A DNA stretch of 64,000 nucleotides from Ruegeria meonggei (GTDB taxonomy: Bacteria > Pseudomonadota > Alphaproteobacteria > Rhodobacterales > Rhodobacteraceae): contig NZ_FWFP01000004.1 of the NCBI RefSeq assembly GCF_900172215.1, forward strand, positions 341,934 through 405,933, read 5' to 3'. The notes under the pieces were generated by a model. It searched no databases, was not told the origin of the DNA, and was given only the letters and a program-made list of their open reading frames with translations. Shown one piece after another: positions 55,995 through 64,000 of the stretch. Made by a program: the position numbers and the translations under genes. Each line of letters begins with the position of its first letter. Positions within the stretch are counted from its first letter, which is position 1.

Positions 55995-56100
55995 GGGCAA
56001 TGGCAGCAATGGGCCGTCCACAATCTGTGTAGGGCAGGGCGGGCAACTGATGCCGTATCGCCTCCGAGATCCGCCGTGAGCCCAAAACGACCAATGCTGC
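55995..56100 (+). repeat. Dispersed intergenic repeat, copy F
   Basis: GGCAATGGCAGCAATGGGCC, AGGGCAGGGCGGGCAACTG, CGCCTCCGAGATCC and GTGAGCCCAAAACGACC follow the block order of copies B, E and G. It lies between convergent genes. Confidence 0.6.
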
Positions 56101-56183
56101 AGAGCGCAGCAATGTCTGTTTTTAAACGTGCTCAAGTCCTAACGGACAAAAGCCAGCGTCAGGACGAAGGGTCGCGCATTGGT

Positions 56184-56753
56184 TTATTGAACCAATCGCT
56201 TGGACAAAATCTGGACTGCCGCTTCAAACCTTTGCGGGTCCTGTGCCACTCGGGCTGCCAGTTGTGCGCCCTCGAGCAAAGGCAGTGTTGCGGCGGCTTC
56301 TGCTGCCGGATCGGCAACATGCAGGATCGTTCCATCGCCCTGACCCAGTGAAAATACCCTCGCAAGCCATTCGGTCATCATTGTGCGAAAACGGTTCATC
56401 TCGGCAATCGTGTCTGCTGACAGATTTTCTGTACTGGTCGAAAAAGACACGCACAGGCACAAGCTTTGACCACCTTCAAGTGCGCCAAGATACCGCTTGA
56501 TCAAAGCGGCCAAGCGCGCCGCCCCTGTTGCATGATCTTGATCAATCTCGCCACAGGCGGTTTCCAAATCTGAATAATACCGCTGCATCAGCGCGACGGC
56601 CAAAGCTGCCTTGCTGGCGAAATGATGGTGAATGCTGGCCTTTGTGATTCCGACGTCGGCGGCCAGGTCGGCATAGCTGAACCCATCAAAGCCACGCCTG
56701 CGCGCGGCCCGTTCAGCCGAATTGAGCAGAGTTGTCTTGGTGTCGGTCGCCAT
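56184..56753 (-). CDS. TetR-family regulator
   Basis: 189 residues. The N-terminal HTH is typical: FDGFSYADLAADVGITKASI followed by HHHFASKAALAVALM. It is the last gene of the GST-cupin-SDR-oxidase operon, 3 nt after the oxidase stop, and is the likely ligand-responsive repressor acting at the inverted repeat at 59847-59866. Confidence 0.88.
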   Translation of the reverse strand: MATDTKTTLLNSAERAARRRGFDGFSYADLAADVGITKASIHHHFASKAALAVALMQRYYSDLETACGEIDQDHATGAARLAALIKRYLGALEGGQSLCLCVSFSTSTENLSADTIAEMNRFRTMMTEWLARVFSLGQGDGTILHVADPAAEAAATLPLLEGAQLAARVAQDPQRFEAAVQILSKRLVQ

Positions 56754-56756
56754 GTG

Positions 56757-57815
56757 TTATCCAAGGTTTTGGGCGTTTAGGCTGTGTAGGACATTCTCTG
56801 CCGCTTCCAAAGCACCTTCGATATAGCCGCCGAAAACCGGGGCGACCTCTGTTCCTGCGAAATGCAGCTTTCCGTTCCACAGATTGCTCATCGCCTTCGG
56901 TAGACCGTATGTCGGATGGGCATAAAGCGGTGCCTTATCCGCCTCAGTTGCAGTGTAGGGATCAATGGCCCAGTCTTTCAAGTAGAGCTTTTGGGGCTCG
57001 GCGGCCTCAGGCCCGAACAACCGTGCTAATTGTGCGTGCAGGTTCTGACGCAGCAGTTGTTCGTATGCGCGACCTTGGGGCGGTACACCGATGAAGCCAA
57101 AGAGCGCGTATGGTCCGCTCTCGAGGGGGGATGCATCATGGATTTCGACCATCGGTCCTTTCCGGCTCATTGCATCACCGGACAGTCCTTGTTTGCGCCA
57201 GAATGGTTTGTCGTACACCGCAACAGCCTTGGCTTGACCCGCCATCCATGTCGCGATGTCCTTCATGGCTTGGGTGGCTTCGGCAGGCAATGCGGGCGAA
57301 AATGCGATTTCGGCCGCAACACGTGGGGGCACAGCGAGGACAGCTTGATCCGCATGGATCTGTTCACCCTTTGCCGTTGTTGCAATGCATTGATCACCGG
57401 ACATATCCAGTTTGACAACCGGCGCGTTTAGCTGTTTGCGATGATCCGGCAGGCGGTTGGCCAGTGCGCCTGTCAGAGCAGCCAACCCTCCCTTTAGCCG
57501 CCATGACCCTCCCAATGATGAAAAACCCTGCCCGCGTTGCACGTTGCCATTTTCATCCTCAAAGGTCAGAGCGCCATCGGCGAATTGGTCGAACTTTGTC
57601 AGACCAAACCGATCAATCAGAGCTGCAATAAGTGGCTGGCCCGGCCAGAACCAGGCAGGCCCCATGTCAAAGTAGCCTGCCTCCAGATGCTGCGTCATGA
57701 TTCGCCCGCCAAACCGCGGGCGGGCCTCAAGCAGCATATAGTCGCGCCCTTGCGCCTCAAGACGTTCGGCTAAAACAAGCCCTGACAACCCGCCGCCGAC
57801 AATCAGCGTTTGCAT
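56757..57815 (-). CDS. FAD-dependent amine-oxidase-type oxidoreductase
   Basis: 352 residues. The FAD dinucleotide motif LIVGGGLSGLVLAERLEAQG is followed by LLEARPRFGGRI; near the C-terminus LHFAGTEVAPVFGGYIEGAL is the flavin-binding end of the monoamine oxidase family. It lacks a signal peptide, so it acts in the cytoplasm. The substrate is unknown. It is 3 nt after the SDR gene. Confidence 0.85.
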   Translation of the reverse strand: MQTLIVGGGLSGLVLAERLEAQGRDYMLLEARPRFGGRIMTQHLEAGYFDMGPAWFWPGQPLIAALIDRFGLTKFDQFADGALTFEDENGNVQRGQGFSSLGGSWRLKGGLAALTGALANRLPDHRKQLNAPVVKLDMSGDQCIATTAKGEQIHADQAVLAVPPRVAAEIAFSPALPAEATQAMKDIATWMAGQAKAVAVYDKPFWRKQGLSGDAMSRKGPMVEIHDASPLESGPYALFGFIGVPPQGRAYEQLLRQNLHAQLARLFGPEAAEPQKLYLKDWAIDPYTATEADKAPLYAHPTYGLPKAMSNLWNGKLHFAGTEVAPVFGGYIEGALEAAENVLHSLNAQNLG

Positions 57816-57818
57816 GCG

Positions 57819-58502
57819 CTAGAACCCTTCGGATGCCGGACGCAGATCAAGCTCGTGCGTCCATGTGGATTTGGGTTGGTGGGCGAGGCCCCAGTAGGCC
57901 TCTGCGATGTCCTCGGGCTTCATCATCTTGCCCGGATCAAGGTTGTGCAGGTCCCGAGATCGCGCTGTATCAATGATACCGTCCAGAATCGCGTGGCAGA
58001 CATGAACACCTGCTGGTTGATACTCCCGTGCAAGCGATTGCGTCAGGCCGCGCAAGGCGAATTTTGCGCTGGCAAAGGCCGAGAATCTTGTACCACCCCG
58101 CAAAGACGCTGTGGCGCCAGATACAATGAACGTACCACCGCCAGCGCGGACCATCGGTTGCAGTGTCGATTGGGCAAGCAAAATGGCAGACTGCACCATG
58201 GATCCCCACGTGCGTTGATAATCAGCAAGCCGGGTTTCTGCGAAAGGCGCGATGATCAGTTCGCTCGTGTTGTGGATCACAACCTTGGGCGGGCCATGTT
58301 CTGCGATAACCTGCGCCAGGATGCTGGGAACGGCACTCTCGTCCGTCAGGTCCATCTCAAAGAACTGGCCAATCACCGTTTCAGGTTGCGTGCGTCCCAA
58401 GCCAACGGCAGCAAAGCCATCTTTTGTGAAACGGGACAACAGGGCCTGACCAAGGCCAGCCCCCGCGCCGGCCACAAGGACCAAAGGTTTATCATCACTC
58501 AT
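57819..58502 (-). CDS. SDR-like protein with altered catalytic Tyr
   Basis: 227 residues from the ATG at 58502, which overlaps the cupin stop. The cofactor loop GAGAGLGQAL is intact and a Ser is present in VSGATASLRGG, but the usual Tyr-x3-Lys reads FASAK, and NAG is replaced by NTS. The enzyme may therefore be a binding or unusual reductase member of the SDR superfamily. HAILDGIIDTARSR fits a divergent SDR branch. Confidence 0.8.
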   Translation of the reverse strand: MSDDKPLVLVAGAGAGLGQALLSRFTKDGFAAVGLGRTQPETVIGQFFEMDLTDESAVPSILAQVIAEHGPPKVVIHNTSELIIAPFAETRLADYQRTWGSMVQSAILLAQSTLQPMVRAGGGTFIVSGATASLRGGTRFSAFASAKFALRGLTQSLAREYQPAGVHVCHAILDGIIDTARSRDLHNLDPGKMMKPEDIAEAYWGLAHQPKSTWTHELDLRPASEGF

Positions 58503-59170
58503 CAGACGGCAGGCGGTTTGGCGTGGGGCAAATGACCCGTCTTGATCCACAACTTTGCCCCATCAGGGCCAGCCGTTGCAGACAGACGCGCGCCTTCCGG
58601 CAGTCGCAGCCATGCTCCTTTTTCAAGCGTATCGCTGCTTTCGGTGACGGAACCGGCAATCACCAGCATTTCGATCCCACCCACATCGGTATTTTCCAGT
58701 GTCGCGCCTGCATCAAGGTGGCTGTAGGTCACTGTTTCACGCGCATCACTGTGTAGTTCAGCCGTTGTGACACCATCCACAGGATCGGTCAGTTCTTCGG
58801 CCATGGTTTTGCGAAACTGATTGCGGTCGGCCATGTCGAACTGCCACAGCTTTACAAAGATCGTGCAGCCCGGCTCTGACCCCGGCGTATGTGCAGTGGT
58901 GGGAGGATTGCGCACATATGTCCCTTCGGGGAAGTCGCCATGTTCGTCCTGAAATACACCATCAAGCACGATGAATTCTTCGCCACCTGTATGGGTGTGT
59001 TCCGAAAATTTGCTGCCCGGCGCATAGCGCACAATCGTCGTGGCACGGGCAACTTCGCCGCCGATGCGGTCCAGCATACGCCGATCCACACCGGGCATAG
59101 GCGAAGCGTTCCACTCAAGCTGTTCAGAGTGAACAACCACGCGTGTTTTAAAGTCTGCGTTCAGTTCCAT
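58502..59170 (-). CDS. ChrR-like cupin protein
   Basis: 222 residues. The first cupin half is strongly conserved: [20 protein letters not shown], then [16 protein letters not shown] and FVKLWQF. A second, weaker cupin half follows (about residues 130-215). This resembles the cupin domain of ChrR-type anti-sigma factors, without their zinc-binding N-terminal domain. No sigma factor gene is beside it. A metal-dependent oxygenase or sensor role is possible. Confidence 0.8.
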   Translation of the reverse strand: MELNADFKTRVVVHSEQLEWNASPMPGVDRRMLDRIGGEVARATTIVRYAPGSKFSEHTHTGGEEFIVLDGVFQDEHGDFPEGTYVRNPPTTAHTPGSEPGCTIFVKLWQFDMADRNQFRKTMAEELTDPVDGVTTAELHSDARETVTYSHLDAGATLENTDVGGIEMLVIAGSVTESSDTLEKGAWLRLPEGARLSATAGPDGAKLWIKTGHLPHAKPPAV

Positions 59171-59203
59171 GTTTTTCCTTTCGGCTTGAGTGGTATCGCG
59201 TCC

Positions 59204-59824
59204 TTAACCTGCGATGCTGGGCCGTGCCGAGACCTTTGCCCGCCATGCCGTCAGATTGGAGAGTGTTTCTGGAATGTCGACCTTGGCAAAGTCCGCAAAG
59301 GCAAGACCGGCAAACGCCGTGATATCAGCAACCGAAAACTCAGAACCAGCCAGATATTCATTGTCAGCCAGAACTTCATCCAAGTAAGCCATTGTCTGAC
59401 CAGCAACTTGCTTTTGCTTGTTGCCCCATTCAGCACATTGATAGGTCTCAAGGTCTGGACCAAGACCTGGTGTGGCATGGTGAAAGTAGGTTCCCACAGC
59501 ATTCAGCAGACCATTTTCTGCACGCAGGTTCATCATCGAAATTTGCGCACGTTGTTTTGGTGTCTCTCCGGTCAGCGACGGGCCTTCGAAATGGTTGTCG
59601 ATATATTCTGTAATCGCATTGCACTGCGAAATATGTGTACCGTCCGCCAACTCAAGGCAGGGCACAACGGCATCGGGGTTCTTGGCCTTGAAGGCCTCGG
59701 TGCGATGTTCGCCACCCATCACGTCAACCGGAACGAATTGGACCTGGTCTGTTGCGCCTTTTTCAGCAAGCGCTATGCGCACACGTGCGGGGTTTGGGAA
59801 ACCCTCAGTATCATAGATTTTCAT
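59204..59824 (-). CDS. Glutathione S-transferase family protein
   Basis: 206 residues from the ATG at 59824 (AAGGAGAG upstream). The N-terminal thioredoxin-like part shows FPNPARVRIALAEKG and VPCLELADGTHISQCNAITE; the C-terminal helical part has EYLAGSEFSVADITAFAGL. It is the first gene of the operon, directly behind the inverted repeat, so a detoxification or glutathione-conjugation role controlled by the TetR protein is likely. Confidence 0.88.
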   Translation of the reverse strand: MKIYDTEGFPNPARVRIALAEKGATDQVQFVPVDVMGGEHRTEAFKAKNPDAVVPCLELADGTHISQCNAITEYIDNHFEGPSLTGETPKQRAQISMMNLRAENGLLNAVGTYFHHATPGLGPDLETYQCAEWGNKQKQVAGQTMAYLDEVLADNEYLAGSEFSVADITAFAGLAFADFAKVDIPETLSNLTAWRAKVSARPSIAG

Positions 59825-59846
59825 GTTGTCTCTCCTTGCGAACAAA

Positions 59847-59866
59847 TACCAACCTACTAGTTGGTA
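59847..59866. promoter_or_regulatory. TetR-type operator in front of the GST operon
   Basis: TACCAAC - CTACTA - GTTGGTA is a perfect 7-bp inverted repeat. It also contains the overlapping near-palindrome ACCTACTAGTTGGT (59852-59865) centred on ACTAGT. It lies 22 bp upstream of the gst start, suitable for repression by the operon's own TetR protein. Confidence 0.65.
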
Positions 59867-60735
59867 GATGTTTTGAGCAAGATGTACTTTGGTCGTTGCG
59901 ATCACAAGGTTGTTACGATGATAAGTTCAGCAGCGTCTGGGTTTGATGCCAGCTTCCTTCGTGCGATCATTTATATCGTCCTAATGAATGACAATAAAGT
60001 CCCGCAAAATGTAAATTTGTCCAGCACCCAATTTTGCGGTTGCAGCGAATGTCGGTAATGCGGGCTGCGATCGCAGCATTTGAAAACCGTGCTCAAGGTC
60101 GGCTCTGGGCCGACTGCGATCGGGAACTGAAGCGATCCTGAGCAGATGCTGCACTGCCTCCGATGTCCACAACGAGCCCAAACTACATGTTTTCTGTGAT
60201 GCAGCGAATGTCGGCTTCAGAGTGGCATGCTAATGAAGCTCCATAAGTGGTCACGGATTTGCCGATACACAAGGCGAATGCCAAATTGAAACCATTCCTT
60301 TCATCGGCATCCGGGGCCTTAGAAAAAGCGTTAGGCCCACGAACGTTGTAATACCGTCGCCAAGTGGTTATGTTAGGTCCACTAAAGTTCTGGTTTTCTG
60401 CGGCCTGGGCGTATCGCCTGCCAGAGTGAACTAAGTTCTTCCATCATGAAAATTCAGCTGTCACGTCCTCTACTTGGATCTGATGTTTGGGAAGGTTGCC
60501 GATGTTTTCGCGCACAACCACATCGCTTGTGACGTTTGTTGATCCGTTTTGGTGATCAGACGCACCGTTGGTTTGCCAAAGAACCACAACGCAACTGTTG
60601 ATCAAACGAGCTTCCGGTAGGCCCGAACTGCGCCTATCGGACATCGCGGCTTGGGAATGGCTCAAGCGCGAGAATAAGAATGCGCAAAAAGACACAAAAC
60701 AGCGCGGCGGCGCTTTCTCCGCCAGAGGATCCAAA
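59867..60735. other. Long gap with repeat copy G
   Basis: No convincing gene. The repeat copy fills about 60043-60186, and a partial second CAGCGAATGTCGGCTTC starts at about 60196. A short + strand frame from about 60600 (RASGRPELRLSDIAAWEW) runs into the next gene but has no ribosome site. Confidence 0.45.
60043..60186 (+). repeat. Dispersed intergenic repeat, copy G (fullest)
   Basis: CAGCGAATGTCGGTAATGCG, GGCTGCGATCGCAGCATT, AAGGTCGGCTCTGGGCCGA, TGCTGCACTGCCTCCGATGT and GAGCCCAAACT. It unites the left half seen in A, C and D with the right half seen in B, E, F and H. Confidence 0.65.
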
Positions 60736-61089
60736 ATGACATTTCCAGAATGGACGAAACCAGGCATCTACGGTGCTTTGTGTGGTGCAATTGCGGTCTC
60801 AATCCTTGGCTTTACCTGGGGCGGTTGGACAACCAGCGGCAGCGCTCAAGAATTGGCGAAGGACCATGCAAGTGAAGAAGTGACGCTCGCGATGGTGCCG
60901 GTTTGCCTGAACAGGTCAGCCGCTGACCCCAGGCGCGAAGAAATAATCGTAACCCTCCAAGAGGCCTCTGGCTTCAGTCGCCGCAAGGCTATGATGGATA
61001 CGGGTTGGGCTACGCTGCCGGGATCGGAAACGCCAAGCCGCGACCTTGCAGATGCCTGTATCGCGGGGCTTGCGCTGGATGGATCATAA
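60736..61089 (+). CDS. Small single-helix membrane protein
   Basis: 117 residues from the ATG at 60736, with AGAGGAT upstream. The N-terminal FPEWTKPGIYGALCGAIAVS leads into one hydrophobic helix; the rest is soluble and ends in a conserved-looking GWATLPGSETPSRDLADACI. I recall similar short alphaproteobacterial proteins without a known function. The cysteine-repeat protein gene starts after it. Confidence 0.7.
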   Translation: MTFPEWTKPGIYGALCGAIAVSILGFTWGGWTTSGSAQELAKDHASEEVTLAMVPVCLNRSAADPRREEIIVTLQEASGFSRRKAMMDTGWATLPGSETPSRDLADACIAGLALDGS

Positions 61090-61153
61090 CTCAAAGGCAA
61101 TGTCGCAACTCTGTCAGGCGATCTGGGGAGCGCATCTGTCACCAGGCATTCAG

Positions 61154-61918
61154 ATGATTGCGGCTCTGATTGTGCTCCCAATCTGTGCTCTGCTTCTGTT
61201 TTCAACGCCTGCACGTGCTCAATCCACATCGCAACCTGTGCCTGAAAATGCCACTGCAAAGAGCTACGGTGACGGCTGGAAATGTAACGCCGGGTACAGG
61301 CTGAGTGGCGATGGCTGCGCCATTGTTATAGTACCAGCAAATGCGTATCCGACCAACCGCACCTATGGCTCTGGTTGGGAGTGTCTTCGTGGTTTTCGCA
61401 AGAACGATGATTCCGCCTGTGTTGCGGTAACTGTACCCGATGGCGGGTTTCTTGATCCGTCAGGTGAGCGTTGGCAATGCTCTCGTGGTTTTCTCAAAAT
61501 CGACGACACGTGCCAAGAAATTGTAGTGCCGGCTAACGCATATCTGGCAGCCACGACCTATGGGCCCGCGTGGGAATGCAAACGTGGGTTTGAAGCATTG
61601 GACAACCTTTGCGTCGCCATTGTAGTCCCAGCCAACGGGTATCTGAATTCATCAAGATACGGCCAACCCTGGACATGCGAACGCGGGTTCATTGAACAGG
61701 ATGGCTTGTGCACGGCCATTGTGATCCCTGAACATGCTTACTTGGACGATGCAACCTACGGCACGGGATGGAAGTGCGAGCGGGGATACGCAACCTCAGG
61801 TGTGAGCTGTGAAATAATAGACCTTCCTGCGAATGCCCATCTCGACAGGTCCGGAAACCGTTGGGACTGCAACAAGAATTTCCAGTTATCTAAGGGCCTA
61901 TGCATTCTCGATAACTGA
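61154..61918 (+). CDS. Secreted protein with seven two-cysteine repeats
   Basis: 254 residues from the ATG at 61154; in-frame ATGs at 61079 and 61100 are alternatives. The signal peptide is IAALIVLPICALLLFSTPARA. The mature part is seven units of about 32 residues with the pattern W-x-C-x-x-G-[FY] ... C, joined by VPANAYL-type linkers followed by TYG or SGE/SGN. Each unit probably forms one disulfide. Function unknown; a cell-surface or periplasmic repeat scaffold is likely. Confidence 0.8.
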   Translation: MIAALIVLPICALLLFSTPARAQSTSQPVPENATAKSYGDGWKCNAGYRLSGDGCAIVIVPANAYPTNRTYGSGWECLRGFRKNDDSACVAVTVPDGGFLDPSGERWQCSRGFLKIDDTCQEIVVPANAYLAATTYGPAWECKRGFEALDNLCVAIVVPANGYLNSSRYGQPWTCERGFIEQDGLCTAIVIPEHAYLDDATYGTGWKCERGYATSGVSCEIIDLPANAHLDRSGNRWDCNKNFQLSKGLCILDN

Positions 61919-62001
61919 GCGCGCGGCACGATTATTTCGACCTCATTACCCGATGGTGACGACAACGTTGCCTTCGGCGACGACCACAAAAAGGAAACAT
62001 C

Positions 62002-63201
62002 ATGAAAACCGACTTTAGCGCGGTAAACACGATCCGTCGTCCCGTCAGTGGTGCACAAGCGCCGCCATTGACCAACGATGAATCCATAAGATCCACCTCG
62101 GCCACTCAGATCGTCTTGCCGCCAACTGCGATTGTCTATTGCCAAGGTAACTTCGCCAAAATTGACGGCAAAACTGCAAATGGCCTTGTTCGTCACTCAG
62201 AGGCCTACAGGATCCTGTCTGTCATCGACAGAGATCACGACGGCGAAGACAGCGGACTGGTTCTTGATGATGCAGTAAACCACATTCCTGTATTCAGAAG
62301 TCTGGATGCTGCTGTCGTCCATGAAGCCATCATCCCAGATACTCTCATTTACGGAATGGCGCCTTCTACGGGGAGACTCTCATCGACAGATCGCGACGTT
62401 GTTCTCGACGCGATATCACTAGGTATGAACATCGTCAGTGGATTGCATGAGTATTTGAGCGATGATCCGGAAATTGCGTCTTTTGCGGCCGAACGCAAAG
62501 TCACCATCCGAGACATTCGAAAACCTAAACCCAGCAAGGATATGCGCCTGTTCGACGGAAGTATTGCAGGTGTGAAGGCACTGCGCATAGCGGTTCTTGG
62601 AACCGATTGCGCCATTGGAAAACGGACAACGGCGACCGTATTAGCCCGCGCCTTGAACGCAAGGGGCATCAAGACTGTTCTTATTGGTACGGGCCAGACG
62701 GGTTTGATGCAGGGCGCAAAATATGGTGTGGCAATGGATGCCGTGCCGCCGCAGTTCTGCTGCGGCGAGCTTGAAGGCGCGATTGTTGACGCTTCCGAGG
62801 CGGAACAACCCGATGTCATATTGATCGAAGGCCAAGGGGCGTTGAGTCATCCGGCCTTCTGCACATCCGCCTTTATCCTTCGGGGCAGCCAGCCGGACGC
62901 CGTCATCCTTCAGCACGCTCCAAAGCGTGCACATCGCTGTGATTTTCACAATATGCCAATGCCCAAGCCTGCAAGTGAGATTGCCCTTATCGAAGCGTTT
63001 GCTGACACAAAAGTCATCGGCGTCACACTCAATCACGAAGGGATGTCTGAGGTGGAGATTACCGACACTATCGCCGCACAGTCACAAATACTCGGGCTGC
63101 CTGTAACGGATGTACTCAGCCGACCAGTATCGCATTTGCTCGCAATGGTTGTCGCCGCCTATCCTGTTTTACATCAATCCGCACCTGTGGCTGCGATATG
63201 A
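62002..63201 (+). CDS. DUF1611 protein, DgcN-like
   Basis: 399 residues; AAGGA precedes the ATG. An N-terminal Rossmann-like part (VYCQGNFAKIDGKTANGLVR) is followed by a P-loop NTPase-like half with VLGTDCAIGKRTTAT and LIEGQGALSHPAF. The DUF1611 family includes DgcN, reported to N-acetylate D-glutamate in D-amino acid catabolism. Its stop overlaps the start of a PLP racemase gene (ATGA), supporting a D-amino acid role. Confidence 0.82.
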   Translation: MKTDFSAVNTIRRPVSGAQAPPLTNDESIRSTSATQIVLPPTAIVYCQGNFAKIDGKTANGLVRHSEAYRILSVIDRDHDGEDSGLVLDDAVNHIPVFRSLDAAVVHEAIIPDTLIYGMAPSTGRLSSTDRDVVLDAISLGMNIVSGLHEYLSDDPEIASFAAERKVTIRDIRKPKPSKDMRLFDGSIAGVKALRIAVLGTDCAIGKRTTATVLARALNARGIKTVLIGTGQTGLMQGAKYGVAMDAVPPQFCCGELEGAIVDASEAEQPDVILIEGQGALSHPAFCTSAFILRGSQPDAVILQHAPKRAHRCDFHNMPMPKPASEIALIEAFADTKVIGVTLNHEGMSEVEITDTIAAQSQILGLPVTDVLSRPVSHLLAMVVAAYPVLHQSAPVAAI

Positions 63202-64000
63202 ACACCCCTCGCATTGAGGTGCATATGAGCAAGATACGCCACAATGCGAAGACTATGGTCGGGCGCCTCAAGACACGCGGCATCAGCGTCACCGGTGTGA
63301 CCAAAGCAGTGTGCGGGCATCCAACCATCGCTCAGGCAATGCTGGACGGTGGCGCTGTGGGACTTGCAGAAGCTCGTCTTAGTAACGTGCGGAAGCTACG
63401 CAATGCGGGCATGACATGCCCGATCACCTTGATCCGTACACCAATGCTGAGCCAGGTCGATCAGGTCGTCCAGTACTGTGAGGCAAGCTACAACACAGAG
63501 ATCCTCGTGATTACCGCTCTAGCCGCCGCCGCGATCCGGAAAGACTGCATTCACGGCATTATCCTGATGGTTGAGATGGGCGATCTGCGCGAAGGGATCA
63601 TGCCAGAAGACCTCGGCTCAATTGTACAACAAGTGGTGGACATGCCCGGTGTTGCGCTGAAGGGCATCGGAGCAAACTTCGCATGTCTGAGTGGAATTGC
63701 CCCGAATGCGGCAGACATGGACGCCTTGTCTGTCCTGGCGAATGACCTAGAGGGACAGTGTGGTCCCTTCCTTCAGACGGTATCTGGCGGTAACTCGGCC
63801 AACCTTCCTTGGGTCCTCGGTGGACACTCAACTGGTCGCATCAACGATTTAAGGCTGGGGGAAGCAATACTATTGGGCGTTGATCCGGTTTCCGGAGGTC
63901 AGATAGGTGGGATGTATACGGATGCCTTTACGCTTGTCGCCGAGGTCATTGAAACAGGGTCCAAACCTGCGACTCACCCTCAGAGCATCTGCGACCCGGT
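63198..64000 (+). CDS. PLP-dependent alanine/ornithine-type racemase, 3' end outside window
   Basis: 267 residues are visible; the frame is open to the last base. The N-terminus, RIEVHMSKIRHNAKTMV then SVTGVTKAVCG, carries the PLP-binding Lys of the fold-III racemase family; GLAEARLSNVRKLRNAG, EMGDLREGIMPED and SGGNSANLPW agree with the ornithine racemase/YhfX-like branch. It probably racemises an amino acid in the cytoplasm, coupled to the DUF1611 gene by a 4-nt overlap. Confidence 0.82.
   Translation, partial: MNTPRIEVHMSKIRHNAKTMVGRLKTRGISVTGVTKAVCGHPTIAQAMLDGGAVGLAEARLSNVRKLRNAGMTCPITLIRTPMLSQVDQVVQYCEASYNTEILVITALAAAAIRKDCIHGIILMVEMGDLREGIMPEDLGSIVQQVVDMPGVALKGIGANFACLSGIAPNAADMDALSVLANDLEGQCGPFLQTVSGGNSANLPWVLGGHSTGRINDLRLGEAILLGVDPVSGGQIGGMYTDAFTLVAEVIETGSKPATHPQSICDP

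Noticed and set aside
57810..58535. 241-codon plus-strand frame opposite the SDR gene
   Set aside because: Antisense shadow; the minus-strand SDR has cofactor motifs and an overlapping operon structure.
58889..59860. 323-codon plus-strand frame opposite the cupin and GST genes
   Set aside because: It runs antisense through two genes with clear family motifs, and its own translation is Cys/His/Phe-rich without a domain.
18912..64000. CRISPR arrays, tRNA or rRNA genes
   Set aside because: No regularly spaced short repeats, cloverleaf-like sequences or rRNA-like segments were seen; the dispersed repeats are too far apart and too variable for CRISPR.

Overview
The window looks like a chromosomal segment of an alphaproteobacterium of the Roseobacter group (Rhodobacterales). 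The basis is the style of the gene content: two TRAP-transporter catabolic operons, FCD-type GntR regulators, an ECF42-type sigma module, and a GC-rich dispersed intergenic repeat of a kind I associate with this group. The genus is an inference. I found no rRNA, tRNA or CRISPR array.

Layout. (1) Bases 1-18911 hold one tightly coupled + strand operon of five very large or unusual proteins: a giant DUF6603-like beta-rich protein that begins upstream of the window, three proteins I cannot assign, and an Asp-box beta-propeller. Junctions are -4 to +3 nt. No signal peptide is seen on the four complete proteins. This is the best candidate for an undescribed system. (2) Bases 18912-20280 are a boundary-like zone with two IS6-type end remnants, a dispersed repeat and a small tyrosine recombinase. 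(3) Bases 20281-24167 carry a MarR-GNAT fusion behind a probably leaderless promoter/operator, an EamA exporter, and a divergent LysR / aldo-keto reductase pair.

(4) Bases 24770-33758 (- strand) are an 11-gene sugar-acid operon: TRAP transporter, 2-hydroxyacid dehydrogenase, KDPG aldolase, RraA-like protein, periplasmic yellow/MRJP propeller, KDG kinase, SDR, cupin and methylglyoxal synthase. A divergent GntR gene (33880) has a palindrome in front of it. (5) Bases 34555-42327 are a malonate operon of the matPQMAB type: matR, TRAP transporter, malonyl-CoA decarboxylase and malonyl-CoA synthetase. It is extended by a universal stress protein and an extra adenylate kinase that could recycle the AMP made by MatB.

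(6) Bases 42328-50150 are accessory: a SABATH-type carboxyl methyltransferase next to an allene-oxide-cyclase-like secreted barrel, two decayed genes (LysR tail, frameshifted GNAT), a GFA protein, a methyltransferase and a Tat-exported CpdB-like phosphoesterase. (7) Bases 50212-54202 are an ECF42 sigma/DGPF module with two matching candidate promoters, followed by VOC, MAPEG, TfoX-like and DUF2461 genes. (8) Bases 54400-55942 are a divergent Lrp regulator and a fold-IV transaminase resembling (R)-amine transaminases. (9) Bases 56184-59824 (- strand) are a GST / cupin / SDR / FAD-oxidase / TetR operon with an operator in front. (10) Bases 60736-64000 hold a small membrane protein, a secreted protein with seven cysteine repeats, a DUF1611 (DgcN-like) protein and a PLP racemase that runs off the end of the window.

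At least eight copies of one degenerate dispersed repeat mark the ends of transcription units throughout. By eye the first 19 kb is clearly G+C-richer than much of what follows.
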